Source of the DNA: Caldivirga sp. UBA161 | GTDB taxonomy: Archaea > Thermoproteota > Thermoprotei > Thermoproteales > Thermocladiaceae | DNA length: 54,607 nt | Reading direction: 5' to 3' | NCBI RefSeq assembly: GCF_002506515.1 | Contig: NZ_DAXS01000052.1 | Location: forward strand, 4,795 to 59,401 | Shown: piece by piece, positions 42,743 to 51,773 of the stretch | How positions within the stretch are numbered: position 1 is the stretch's first letter | How the letters are laid out: each line of letters opens with the position of its first letter | Translations under genes and position numbers: made by a program | Notes under the pieces: model-generated | Told to the model about the DNA's origin: nothing | The model's input: the letters and a program-made list of their open reading frames with translations, nothing else | Database searches by the model: none

Positions 42743-43243
42743 CTACTTCACCTCATCCTTCCTCATTTTAATTATCTTAAGGTTACCGTTCTCATCGAAG
42801 TCATATTTAACCACGTACTCAGCCTCATCATCCCACTGAGGCAAGTTGTGCATATCCTCCGGCTTAAAGACTGTTGACTCTAAATCTGGGAATACCCCAT
42901 CACTTATTGTCGTACCCTGCAGTGAACCAACTGGGCAAGCATCAACACAGAAGTGGCAGAGTATGCACTGCTCGTACCTTATCCCAGGATAGAATTTGCC
43001 ATTGGGTGCCCTATACATGAATATTGCATTAACTGGGCACGCCCACGCGCATTGGAAGCATGAGATGCATTTCTCAACGTCATTAATTATGAAGCCCCTG
43101 AACCTATCAATAACCCACCTCCTCTCCCTGGGGTACTGTATGGTGAACCTAGTGGGCTTAACAAACTCCTTCACTCCAACAGCTAGCGCATTTAAGTGCC
43201 CAGCCACTGGATTAACCTTAGGTTGAGTAACCTTCTTAGCCAT
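42743..43243 (-). CDS. nuoI: NADH dehydrogenase-like complex subunit I (2[4Fe-4S] ferredoxin-type)
   Basis: 166-aa Fe-S subunit of the peripheral arm of a complex I-type oxidoreductase. Two [4Fe-4S] motifs: CISCFQCAWACP and CILCHFCVDACP. N-terminal extension rich in Pro/Lys precedes the family start TIQYPRERRW. The mRNA is shared with nuoH, one base upstream. The archaeal complexes usually take electrons from ferredoxin or another donor rather than NADH. Confidence 0.93.
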   Translation of the reverse strand: MAKKVTQPKVNPVAGHLNALAVGVKEFVKPTRFTIQYPRERRWVIDRFRGFIINDVEKCISCFQCAWACPVNAIFMYRAPNGKFYPGIRYEQCILCHFCVDACPVGSLQGTTISDGVFPDLESTVFKPEDMHNLPQWDDEAEYVVKYDFDENGNLKIIKMRKDEVK

Positions 43244-43244
43244 G

Positions 43245-44330
43245 TTAAATCACCGGGAACACTAGCCTAATAACTATACTCCATATAACACTTACTATTG
43301 ACAGAATAAGTAGCGTGCGCCATCCCATTCTTAAGGCGTGGTCAAGCCTGTAATTAGGGTACACTGCCCTTAAGAATGAGAAGAACATCATCACTAAGAA
43401 AACCCTAATACCAAGCCACAGGGGTGCAGATAAATCACCTAATGGTCCAATATATGGCCCACTCCAACCACCTAGGAAGACTATGGAGAGTAGTAGAGTC
43501 ATTACGTAGGTCTTCTCATAACTCATGGTCATGGTTAAGCCGAAGACTAAGCCACCATACTCTGTGAAGGGCCCAACAACAATATCAGTATCATTCTCCA
43601 CAATATCGAATGGGAACCTTGATGAAGCCATTGCAGTGGTTATGAAGGCTACAATGAAGGCTATTGGGTTAAGTATGGCCCCAGGTATGTAGTGAGCTAC
43701 CTGGGCATTAACCATTGTGAATGGGTCAGCTGTACCAAATAGTATTATCATGGCTATTATAGATAACATGAATGGTATCTCGTAGGCTGCATACATGAAG
43801 GCTTCCCTAACAGTACCTATGTAGGCCCACTTATCCGTTGAAGCCCAGCCGCTCACTATTATAACAATGTTGAATATTGATATGAGTACCGCGGCAATCA
43901 ATATATTGTAGCCAGTGTTTATTGCGTATACATGAGGCCCAGCGGGTAAGAATAGGACTGGTAGTAATGCGAATATGAAGCCGAAGACCGGCATGTGTAG
44001 GAAGTAGGCTTCATCAGCCTCCTGGTGAATTATGATTTCCTGAAGCATGTACCTTATTAAGTCACTTACCGGTTGTATAACACCACCAATCCTCTTAGAT
44101 ATTTCAAGTGGCCCATACCTCCATTGAACCCTTGCCGCAGCTTTCCTCTCCCACCATATGACGAATATTAGTGGTATGAATAAGCCAATAAGGCCGGGAA
44201 CGAACCAGACGGCAAATATAGGCGTCCATAGTAGGAAGTTTACTATTGGCCCAATCACAGGTACCTTAAGTAGGAAGTTAATTAACGGCTGTAGGAACGG
44301 TATCTGCACCATGGGCTCTAGGTAACTCAT
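43245..44330 (-). CDS. nuoH: NADH dehydrogenase-like complex subunit H
   Basis: 361-aa membrane subunit H that forms the quinone chamber. About eight TM helices. ERKAAARVQWRYGPLEIS and LIRYMLQEIIIHQEADE correspond to the conserved quinone-site loops (cf. ERR-x-G-x-x-Q-x-R-x-GP), and FPFDIVENDTDIVVGPFTEYGGL to the PFD-x-x-E-x-E-x-x-x-G-x-x-x-EY signature. TATA (atatttaag) 25 bp before the ATG. Other nuo genes are not in this window. Confidence 0.95.
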   Translation of the reverse strand: MSYLEPMVQIPFLQPLINFLLKVPVIGPIVNFLLWTPIFAVWFVPGLIGLFIPLIFVIWWERKAAARVQWRYGPLEISKRIGGVIQPVSDLIRYMLQEIIIHQEADEAYFLHMPVFGFIFALLPVLFLPAGPHVYAINTGYNILIAAVLISIFNIVIIVSGWASTDKWAYIGTVREAFMYAAYEIPFMLSIIAMIILFGTADPFTMVNAQVAHYIPGAILNPIAFIVAFITTAMASSRFPFDIVENDTDIVVGPFTEYGGLVFGLTMTMSYEKTYVMTLLLSIVFLGGWSGPYIGPLGDLSAPLWLGIRVFLVMMFFSFLRAVYPNYRLDHALRMGWRTLLILSIVSVIWSIVIRLVFPVI

Positions 44331-44445
44331 GAAAGGTCTTTTCCTCTTCTATATTTAAGGATTAACCCTTTACCTAAAGCAAAAATCATGAAGCAGCCTA
44401 GTGGGACGAAAAGGTTAATAATATCGGAAACGTTGATGCATTATA

Positions 44446-45315
44446 ATGAGTAATAGCAATGCTGTGGTTAAGTTAATTAACGTTAGCAAGAGGTACTACA
44501 TATCTGAGTCCATATACGTTGACGCATTGATTAACGTTAATTTAAATGTGCACAGAGGTGAGGTTGTCATTATAATGGGTCCCAGCGGCTCAGGTAAATC
44601 AACGTTACTCAACATAATGGGTATGCTTGATAAGCCCACTAGTGGTAGGGTTTACTTGGATGATGTTGATGTCACTGATATGAGTGAGAATGAGTTAGCT
44701 AAATTAAGGTTACTGAAGGTTGGCTTCCTATTTCAGCAGTATAACCTTATTCAAAACCTGACGGCGCTTGAGAATGTCATGATGCCGATGCTGATGAGCG
44801 GCATGTATGATGAAGCCATGGCTGAGGCTAAGGCTAGGTATTTACTTGAGTTAGTTGAGTTAACGCCATATGTTAATCATTATCCAAATCAACTATCAGG
44901 CGGCCAACAGCAGAGGGTTGCATTAGCTAGGGCTCTTGCCCTTAACCCAAGCCTAGTAATAATGGATGAGCCCACTGGTGCCCTTGACCCGGTTAGTGCA
45001 TCAAAGCTTCTTGCGCTTATTAATGTGTTAAATAAGGCTATTGGAGTAACCATGGTTATCGCCACCCATAACCCTGACGTGGCTCAGATAGGCAGTAGGA
45101 TAATTAACATTAGGGGTGGTAGGGTTTATGAGACTGGTGTGGTGGAGAGGATTAACATAAGTGGCATTAACGTGAAGGATATGGTTAGGAATTATGTTGA
45201 GGGTCTTAAAATAGATTTATTAGCCAGGAGGCGCAGTAGATTAGCTGATGATGTTGGTAGGATTGAGGAGGAGATTTCACGACTTGAGGAGGTTATTGAG
45301 GATCAGAGGCATTAA
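44446..45315 (+). CDS. ABC transporter ATP-binding protein with C-terminal coiled-coil extension
   Basis: 289-aa ABC ATPase of the LolD/MacB/FtsE-like branch. Walker A GPSGSGKSTLLNIMG, Q-loop FLFQQYNLIQNLTALENV, signature LSGGQQQRVALARALA, Walker B LVIMDEPTGALDP and H-loop VIATHNP are intact. The last 55 residues, beyond the usual domain, form a charged helix (RRRSRLADDVGRIEEEISRLEEVIE), a likely coiled coil. The downstream gene starts 68 bases before this one stops, so translation is coupled. No FtsX/MacB-type permease is next to it. Confidence 0.9.
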   Translation: MSNSNAVVKLINVSKRYYISESIYVDALINVNLNVHRGEVVIIMGPSGSGKSTLLNIMGMLDKPTSGRVYLDDVDVTDMSENELAKLRLLKVGFLFQQYNLIQNLTALENVMMPMLMSGMYDEAMAEAKARYLLELVELTPYVNHYPNQLSGGQQQRVALARALALNPSLVIMDEPTGALDPVSASKLLALINVLNKAIGVTMVIATHNPDVAQIGSRIINIRGGRVYETGVVERINISGINVKDMVRNYVEGLKIDLLARRRSRLADDVGRIEEEISRLEEVIEDQRH

Positions 45316-47434
45316 TGCCCCCTTAATTAACCTACCCCTACTTAAGAGGAAGCCGTGGTTAATCATAATTGCCTTACTCACCATTGTATTCATTCAGGTT
45401 ACCCACGTTGCTGAGGCCACTGCATCATTATCGATAACATACACCATTAACTACATTAACTACTACACGAGTAACGGCGTTAAAACATACATTAACTATG
45501 GCATTAGCCTAATTAATGAAAACTCCTCAGTAATCAATGCTGTGGTGGGCTTCAGGCTGCCACCGTACTCATCAATACTATACGCTTCAAGCGGATACAT
45601 GGTGAATGGTAATGAGGTTTACTGGGACGTTACAATTAACCCATTTGAGACCATGTCGCTTAACGTTGAGTTCCAGAACCCATTAGTGAATAATTATGTG
45701 GTGGGCTTCAGGTACCTAATCAATGGTTCAACAACCCCCGGTCAAGTAATAAACGGTAGTTCAGGCATTAAATTAATAATGCTGGTTAATGCATCAAACA
45801 TACTGGGCTTACCGCTCACCTATAATGCATACATACCGCTTCAGAACGGTATTAATTACTACTACTCAACACCACCCACTGGTATTGTGAGCATTGGTAC
45901 TGGGGATTACACGTACTGGTCCGGTGAATTACCTATTAACGGTTCCGTTGGGTTGAATGTAACATTCATTATAGCTAATTCAGGTAATTGGAGCGCATTA
46001 AACTTAGGTTCATTAACATTCACCTCATCAATAGACTTATCCTACTACCTGAATTACCTTAAGTTAACTATAGGCCAATTAAACAACACGCTCATGGAAT
46101 TTAGTAATATATCTTATATAAAGCCTATAAGCGGCAATGCCACAATTCTCCTAAATGACCTATACCAATTATCCTACCTACTGAATACTACAGCTGCCTT
46201 ATATAGGCAATCAGCCTACTACATGAATACCACCAGGGTTATTGAGAGCTTATTATTGCTTCAAGTAAATGAGGTTGATTACGCCCTGAGGGCTGAGTAT
46301 GGTGTTTTAAGTAGGCTTAACTACACTATCCCAATGGTCTCCTACTCCCTTAAGCAGATAATGAGTAATTTAACGCAGTTGAATAATGAGATAATTAACC
46401 TTCAATACCAGGTAATTTCAGATGTAGTTTACGCTTATGGGGAGATTGAGCAATATAACGTTACGTTAATGGAGATAATACCAATACTTAACGCCACTAA
46501 CACTACACTAGCTGGGTACTATCAATACTTAGGTTATGTTCAGGATAACTTAACTAAACTGTATAGTGAGGTTAATTCACTTAATATTAATGGGGAAGTT
46601 AAGTCCAGTATACTTAATTCATTAAGTAGGTTAATTAAGGATGTGGAAGTAATGAGGGCTACGGTGCTTAGGCTTGAGGGTTACGTTAATGGTGCTGAGA
46701 TGGGTGTTTTAATGGCTAGTAGGCAATTAAGCGAGTTGGCTTATCAGTTAAACACTAGGGGTACTGCCTTAGTCATTGCATTAACTAATATAAGCAATAC
46801 CCTCGTTAAGACTAATCAAAGCGTATACTCACTTTACATAGCCCTCAATTACCTGGGTAATGTGCTTAACTCAACAACAAGCACACTCAATACAACATTA
46901 GGTAGGCTTAATGCGGCGTTAGCAGTACCGGCTTCACTATACGGTAACTTAACCAATATTACCAGTGGCCTCATCCAAACTAGCTCACAGCTTCAGAATG
47001 CATCAGCTAGGTTAATGAGAATGTACTTCAACTTAACGGGCCAATACCTACTCTTCAGCCTAGCCATTAACCAAAGTATTGCATACCAGAGGGCTAACAT
47101 AGTCAATGAATTAAACACGTATGAAGCCTACTACGGGGTTGCCAAGGGCATTTATAACCAATATTTAAGTAACCTAATCATCAACTCCTCATCATATACG
47201 GTTGATGTAGTTGTTGAGCAAACCAATGAGGTGAACTTACCCATAGTGTTAAATACAAGGTACATCTCCTCAGTACTATCTAACATCACCATAATCAAAG
47301 CAAAGCCTGATGCAGGTGGTTCAGTGAATGGAATTAGTAAGGGTGCCTACGGATTATTAATTATTGCCCTTGCACTTACCCTTGGCCTTATCCTCAATAA
47401 GCGTAAGTACATCGCCAACAACATTATTAATTAA
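45248..47434 (+). CDS. Giant extracytoplasmic coiled-coil protein with two membrane anchors
   Basis: 728 aa, no recognised family. A basic N-terminus (RRRFHDLRRLLRIRG) precedes one TM helix (LIIIALLTIVFIQVTHV), so the bulk is outside. Residues 65-240 are beta-rich (COG1361/Ig-like feel), 250-610 are long Asn/Gln/Ser/Leu-rich helices predicted to coil, with dozens of N-x-S/T sequons, and a final TM (GLLIIALALTLGLIL) ends in a basic tail. It overlaps the ABC ATPase gene, so it is likely its membrane or export partner. The 3' end overlaps tmk by 78 bases. Confidence 0.7.
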   Translation: MMLVGLRRRFHDLRRLLRIRGINAPLINLPLLKRKPWLIIIALLTIVFIQVTHVAEATASLSITYTINYINYYTSNGVKTYINYGISLINENSSVINAVVGFRLPPYSSILYASSGYMVNGNEVYWDVTINPFETMSLNVEFQNPLVNNYVVGFRYLINGSTTPGQVINGSSGIKLIMLVNASNILGLPLTYNAYIPLQNGINYYYSTPPTGIVSIGTGDYTYWSGELPINGSVGLNVTFIIANSGNWSALNLGSLTFTSSIDLSYYLNYLKLTIGQLNNTLMEFSNISYIKPISGNATILLNDLYQLSYLLNTTAALYRQSAYYMNTTRVIESLLLLQVNEVDYALRAEYGVLSRLNYTIPMVSYSLKQIMSNLTQLNNEIINLQYQVISDVVYAYGEIEQYNVTLMEIIPILNATNTTLAGYYQYLGYVQDNLTKLYSEVNSLNINGEVKSSILNSLSRLIKDVEVMRATVLRLEGYVNGAEMGVLMASRQLSELAYQLNTRGTALVIALTNISNTLVKTNQSVYSLYIALNYLGNVLNSTTSTLNTTLGRLNAALAVPASLYGNLTNITSGLIQTSSQLQNASARLMRMYFNLTGQYLLFSLAINQSIAYQRANIVNELNTYEAYYGVAKGIYNQYLSNLIINSSSYTVDVVVEQTNEVNLPIVLNTRYISSVLSNITIIKAKPDAGGSVNGISKGAYGLLIIALALTLGLILNKRKYIANNIIN

Positions 47435-47977
47435 CCTTGATGCATCAATAACAGGGTAATTACGCTCCCTAGCCCTCCTAAGGTAAGCCTCCTGAACACT
47501 CCTAAGGAAACCAGTGTTCTTCTCAAAGTACTCAAGAGCCCCCCTACTGGTTAACCTACTCACCACTGTGCTTAATGGTGCATTAAGCACTATTACTAAG
47601 TCTGGCTCAGCTACCATTGAGTTAACCTCAATAATCCACTCAATGGGTACACCTTGGGAACCCTGATAAGCCACTGAGGATTCAATATACCTCTCAGTAA
47701 TCACTATGTAACCCTCCTGAACCTTAGGCCTAATAACCCTATTATAGTGGATCACCCTATCTGCAGCAAATAGGAGCGCCAGGGCCATTGGCTCAACCTC
47801 AAGGTTTCTTTCAAGTACATTCCTCCTTATGAATAAGCCAATAGGTGAGTCACTTGGCTCACTTGTAACATAAACCAAGTAACCCCTCCTTCTTAATTCA
47901 TCAGCAGTAAGCCTAATCACCGTGGATTTACCAACTCCATCAATACCCTCAACATCAACGAAAATGCACATACACAA
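47357..47977 (-). CDS. tmk: Thymidylate kinase
   Basis: 206-aa dTMP kinase producing dTDP. P-loop VEGIDGVGKSTVIRLTADELRRRG, DR(X) motif FAADRVIHYNRV, and TERYIESSVAYQGSQGV as the substrate-binding segment; the lid region follows. Slightly short linker but all motifs present. Promoter ttttatttaaaac lies about 30 bp upstream. The last 78 bases overlap the convergent coiled-coil gene. Confidence 0.92.
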   Translation of the reverse strand: MCMCIFVDVEGIDGVGKSTVIRLTADELRRRGYLVYVTSEPSDSPIGLFIRRNVLERNLEVEPMALALLFAADRVIHYNRVIRPKVQEGYIVITERYIESSVAYQGSQGVPIEWIIEVNSMVAEPDLVIVLNAPLSTVVSRLTSRGALEYFEKNTGFLRSVQEAYLRRARERNYPVIDASRLINNVVGDVLTLIEDKAKGKCKGNN

Positions 47978-48069
47978 CTCCTTAAGAGGAACGAGGAAGG
48001 CTCAGGTTTTAAATAAAACCGGCCCTAACCTTAAGGCAGTGGATTATACTCTATAGCTTAGCCTCATTA

Positions 48070-48171
48070 TCAATGAAGGGATATATCATAGTACTCATAA
48101 TCATACTGGTCAGCCTTTAGGTCATTCATCATTAACTCAAGGGCCTGCGTGGCTACATCACTAGGTAAGCA
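48070..48171 (-). other. Orphan coding remnant in an otherwise empty 320-bp gap
   Basis: Between tmk and the DUF364 gene (47978-48298) the minus strand keeps an open stretch of 33 codons that reads like protein: DVATQALELMMNDLK, then a Tyr/Asp-rich end (QYDYEYYDISLH) and a stop at 48070. Only an internal ATG (48132) is available as a start, giving 20 residues. It may be the end of a lost gene or a tiny antitoxin-like protein. The rest of the gap shows only the tmk promoter. Confidence 0.3.
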
Positions 48172-48298
48172 ATACTAAATACCTCTTATAGGGTTTTCCT
48201 CTACTACTTGTTTAATAATGTTTCCTAGAGGTTATTCATGGGGCTATTGCATTGGTTTTCATGTAAAGTATTAAACTACTAGGCCTTAGGTTAATATT

Positions 48299-49048
48299 AT
48301 GGTTAAGAGCAGGGTTATTGATGCCTTAGTGTCCTACGCCAAGGAGAATGATACTGAGGTTAGGAATGCCACTATTGGCGTTTACTGGACTTGTGTATAC
48401 TCGAAGTACTGCGGCGTCTCAATGACTTACCACACCAGTAACAGTAACATGAGCGTTAGGGGGTTTGGGCATTTAGAGGAGAGGAGTGTAGGTGAATTAG
48501 CCGAGTACTTAAGGTCATGGAATCTACTGGAGGCTAGCGTTGGTTTGGCGGCAGTGAATTCGGTGATTGAACCTAAGGGTGATGCTGAGATTAATGGCCT
48601 GGACATAGCCTTGAAATACAGTAAAGGTAAGAAGGTGGTAATGGTTGGCAGATTCCCAGGTTTTACGAGGTTTAAGGAAGTTGCTAAAGAGGTTGTGGTC
48701 CTGGAGCTTAACCCATTCCTAGTGGATCCCGCTAATGGGATTTTACCCTCCACAGCGGCTGAGAGTATTATTGAGGATAGCCAAGTAGTGGTGATTACTG
48801 CTTCAACAATAATCAATAAGTCGATTGATAGGCTACTGGAGTTGGCTAAGAGGGCTAATGCCTACGTTATCCTACTTGGCCCAAGTACCCCAATGCTTGA
48901 CTTAATGTTTGACTTCGGAGTTAACCTACTGGCTGGTGTAAGGATTAATAACCCACTCTCATTCATGAGGAAGATTAGCCAGGGATGCGGAATGATAAGC
49001 CCAGAGAGGATGGAGGGTGACGTGAGTTTCATAGTTAAGGTGCATTAA
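48299..49048 (+). CDS. DUF364-type putative heavy-metal chelation protein
   Basis: 249-aa protein with the two-part DUF4213/DUF364 layout: an N-terminal enolase-N-like domain (NATIGVYWTCVYSKYCGVSMTYH) followed by a Rossmann-like domain starting with KVVMVGRFPGFTRFKEVA and including SQVVVITASTIINKSIDRLL and VILLGPSTPMLDLMFDFG. Family members are thought to bind metals or metallocofactors; the reaction is unknown. Stands alone here. Confidence 0.8.
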   Translation: MVKSRVIDALVSYAKENDTEVRNATIGVYWTCVYSKYCGVSMTYHTSNSNMSVRGFGHLEERSVGELAEYLRSWNLLEASVGLAAVNSVIEPKGDAEINGLDIALKYSKGKKVVMVGRFPGFTRFKEVAKEVVVLELNPFLVDPANGILPSTAAESIIEDSQVVVITASTIINKSIDRLLELAKRANAYVILLGPSTPMLDLMFDFGVNLLAGVRINNPLSFMRKISQGCGMISPERMEGDVSFIVKVH

Positions 49049-49155
49049 GCCTTAATACTAATCAATAGATTAATTACCTTACTTAACGAACATTGAAGGT
49101 GAGTTAAGGCTCATAAGTTTTTAAGCCTCAGTGCACCCGCATTAACTGGTACTTA

Positions 49156-50721
49156 ATGCTTGCAGCTGGGGAAATCTATATTCCGGATATGTCAGTCTTC
49201 CTAGATGGGTCTCTGAAGGAGTACCTTCAGAATAATGGGCTTAAGGGTAGGTTACTGATACATACTGGTGTCGTTAAGTACTTTGAGGATGATGCCAAGG
49301 CAGGCTCCTCACTGGGTATACTTGGGCTTGAGGAGGTGGCTACTATTCATGACATGGCCTCAAAGATTGAGGGAGTTACCGTGGAGTACGTTGACATTAC
49401 CCCGAGGTCAGCTGATTTAAAGGACCCTGAGAGCCTCGTCTTAAGTACCGCTAGGGAATTAGGGGCAGTGTTGATAACCAGCGATGCCATGGTTAAGAAG
49501 GTTTGTGAGGCAATGGGCATTAGGTACATTTACATTGGTAAGGGAACTGAGGCCCTTGAGATTGAGAAGTGGTTCCAAAGGTACTCTGACATAATGTCAA
49601 TACACCTTAAGGAGAATACGCTCCCCATGGCTAAGAGGGGTTCACCAGGTAATTGGGAGTTAGTTTACCTGGATAATAAGGTCCTCTCCAAGGAATACCT
49701 GGAGAGGCTAGTGAGGGAGATTATTTCAACAGCATACAGTGGTGGTAATGGCGCCGTCATTGAGGTTAAGAGGAGCCACTCATTGATAGTTCAGTATAGG
49801 GATATTAGGATAGTGGCCGTCTTCCCACCCGTCTCAGACGGCATAGAGATAACCGCTGTTAGGCCCTTGGTTAAGAAGCGTGTTGAGGAGTATAACCTAC
49901 ACCCCAAGGTTATTGAGAGGCTTGAGAAGAGGGCTGAGGGAATACTAATCGGTGGTGCTCCAGGTGCTGGTAAAACTACTTTCGCCCAGGCGCTTGCCGA
50001 ATTCTTCGTATCCAAGAATAAGGTGGTTAAAACCATTGAGTCGCCGAGGGATATGGTTCTACCAGACCAAGTCACTCAACTCTCCAAGAATTTAGCCACA
50101 TCAGAGGAGCTTCATGATATCCTCCTATTATCAAGGCCGGACTACACTATATTCGATGAGATGAGGGATACAGCTGATATTCAGCTTTACGTTGACCTTA
50201 GGTTAGCTGGAATAGGCATGGTTGGCGTCATTCATGCAACATCACCCATAGACTCAATTCAGAGATTCATAGGTAGGGTTGAGTTAGGTATGTTACCCTC
50301 AATAGTGGATACAGTAATCTTCATTGATAAGGGGGCTGTTAGTAAGGTTTACTCACTGGAGATGACTGTTAAGATTCCTGCAGGCTTGAAGGAGGAGGAT
50401 TTAGCGAGGCCAGTGGTGGTTATTAAGGACTTCATAACTGAGGAACCTGAGTACGAGGTCTACGTCTTCGGTGAGGAGACCTTCGTAGTACCCTTAAGGA
50501 GGAGGAGCGTGGAGGTTAATAAGAGGGCTATGAACCAGTTACTTAAGGTTGTTGGTAAGTACGTGCCGCTTGATCAAGTTATAGTGGAGCCAAGGGAGGA
50601 TGCCCTTGTTATTAAGGTTCCACAGGAGTACTATGGATTAGTGCTATCTAAGAGCTTACCCAGGATTGGTAGGATTAAGAGGAGGTTTAGGGTTGATGTT
50701 AGGATTGAGCCTAGGCAGTAA
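49156..50721 (+). CDS. PIN-AAA-KH ATPase (PINA / PilT-N type)
   Basis: 521 aa. Domain order: N-terminal PIN nuclease-like domain (YIPDMSVFLDG, ADLKDPESLVLSTARELGAVLITSD, with conserved acidic residues), a central secretion-type RecA ATPase (Walker A GGAPGAGKTTFAQALA near 275; DYTIFDEMRDTADIQLYVDLRLAG; VIHATSP) and a C-terminal KH domain (EDALVIKVPQEYYG). This is the archaeal PINA family, whose Sulfolobus member forms hexamers that migrate Holliday junctions and binds Hjc. Likely DNA repair. Confidence 0.9.
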   Translation: MLAAGEIYIPDMSVFLDGSLKEYLQNNGLKGRLLIHTGVVKYFEDDAKAGSSLGILGLEEVATIHDMASKIEGVTVEYVDITPRSADLKDPESLVLSTARELGAVLITSDAMVKKVCEAMGIRYIYIGKGTEALEIEKWFQRYSDIMSIHLKENTLPMAKRGSPGNWELVYLDNKVLSKEYLERLVREIISTAYSGGNGAVIEVKRSHSLIVQYRDIRIVAVFPPVSDGIEITAVRPLVKKRVEEYNLHPKVIERLEKRAEGILIGGAPGAGKTTFAQALAEFFVSKNKVVKTIESPRDMVLPDQVTQLSKNLATSEELHDILLLSRPDYTIFDEMRDTADIQLYVDLRLAGIGMVGVIHATSPIDSIQRFIGRVELGMLPSIVDTVIFIDKGAVSKVYSLEMTVKIPAGLKEEDLARPVVVIKDFITEEPEYEVYVFGEETFVVPLRRRSVEVNKRAMNQLLKVVGKYVPLDQVIVEPREDALVIKVPQEYYGLVLSKSLPRIGRIKRRFRVDVRIEPRQ

Positions 50722-50803
50722 TTAAGGCTTAATTCATTTAATTGCTTAAACTAATGGTGGATTCAAGGTAAAAGTATAAATATCCACCTAGGGTTTAGGG
50801 CAT

Positions 50804-51766
50804 ATGGGTTTAAGAAAGGAGAATGATGCTGCTGCAGATTCATCGCAATACGCATACTACACATACGACTATGGAGGCTATAACACGTACAGTGGTAATA
50901 ATTACAGTAGCCAAACTTACCCATTCGACATAACTCAATACTACACGGCTCAAATGCAGTATAGCATGTATGCTAATAAGGCCCCCACGGGCATAGCCTA
51001 CTTAGATGCATTACTCTATGGTGGCCTTAAGAGGGGTGAGGTTTACTTAGTTGCTGGTGAGGCGGGTTTAGGTAAGACTATTTTTAGCCTTAAGTTCCTT
51101 AAGACTGGGGCAGACATTGGGGAGTCAGGGATATACATTAGTGTTGATGAACCCAGTGAGGATGTTAAGAGGGGTGCCTATGAGGCGTTGGGTTGGGATC
51201 TTGATGCCTATGAGAAGCAGAACAGGGTGATAATATACGACTTCAGGACCCACTTTAAGCTCTACTCCAAGGAGGGCACCACCCTTTCACTTGACCCTAA
51301 GGATGTGGCTAGGATGATTATTGATGTTATTCAGAAGAATAAGGCTAAGAGGGTTGTGGTTGACCCCATAGCCCCATTAATAATAACAGGGCACCAGGAC
51401 CTCCTATGGGTTAGGGAGTATTTAAGGGAATTGGTGTTTCAACTTAAGCGTTATAAGGACACCACAACCCTTTTAACATCAGAAATACCCACTGGTGAGG
51501 CAACTAAGGTTAGTAGGTTTGGCGTTGAGGAGTACTTGGCTGGTGGCGTGCTTATTCTACAGCTCTTCGAGGAGCCTATTACCCACCAGATACTTAGGGT
51601 GATGTATATTAGGAAGATGAGGTGGATGCCAATATCACCAATGAAGCTCGTCTACGAGATTCAAAGGGGTGAGGGAATAATCATAAGGGGTACTTTAACT
51701 GACGTGCTTAGGTATGTTCAGCAAAGCATGTACCAGTACAGTTACTACCCATACACAACCCAGTGA
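50804..51766 (+). CDS. KaiC/RadA-like RecA-fold ATPase with tyrosine-rich tails
   Basis: 320 aa. The core is a KaiC/RAD55-type ATPase: TGIAYLDALLYGGLKRGEVY, Walker A VAGEAGLGKTIFSLKFL, GIYISVDEPSEDVKR, Walker B RVVVDPIAPLII. The first 60 residues hold 13 Tyr with Gln, Asn, Ser and Gly, and the last 17 are again Tyr/Gln-rich (a low-complexity, prion-like composition). TATA agtataaatat 26 bp before the ATG. It is followed after 7 bp by srp54, so the two are probably one transcript. The function is unknown; the tails may drive self-assembly. Confidence 0.8.
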   Translation: MGLRKENDAAADSSQYAYYTYDYGGYNTYSGNNYSSQTYPFDITQYYTAQMQYSMYANKAPTGIAYLDALLYGGLKRGEVYLVAGEAGLGKTIFSLKFLKTGADIGESGIYISVDEPSEDVKRGAYEALGWDLDAYEKQNRVIIYDFRTHFKLYSKEGTTLSLDPKDVARMIIDVIQKNKAKRVVVDPIAPLIITGHQDLLWVREYLRELVFQLKRYKDTTTLLTSEIPTGEATKVSRFGVEEYLAGGVLILQLFEEPITHQILRVMYIRKMRWMPISPMKLVYEIQRGEGIIIRGTLTDVLRYVQQSMYQYSYYPYTTQ

Positions 51767-51773
51767 TTAACTA

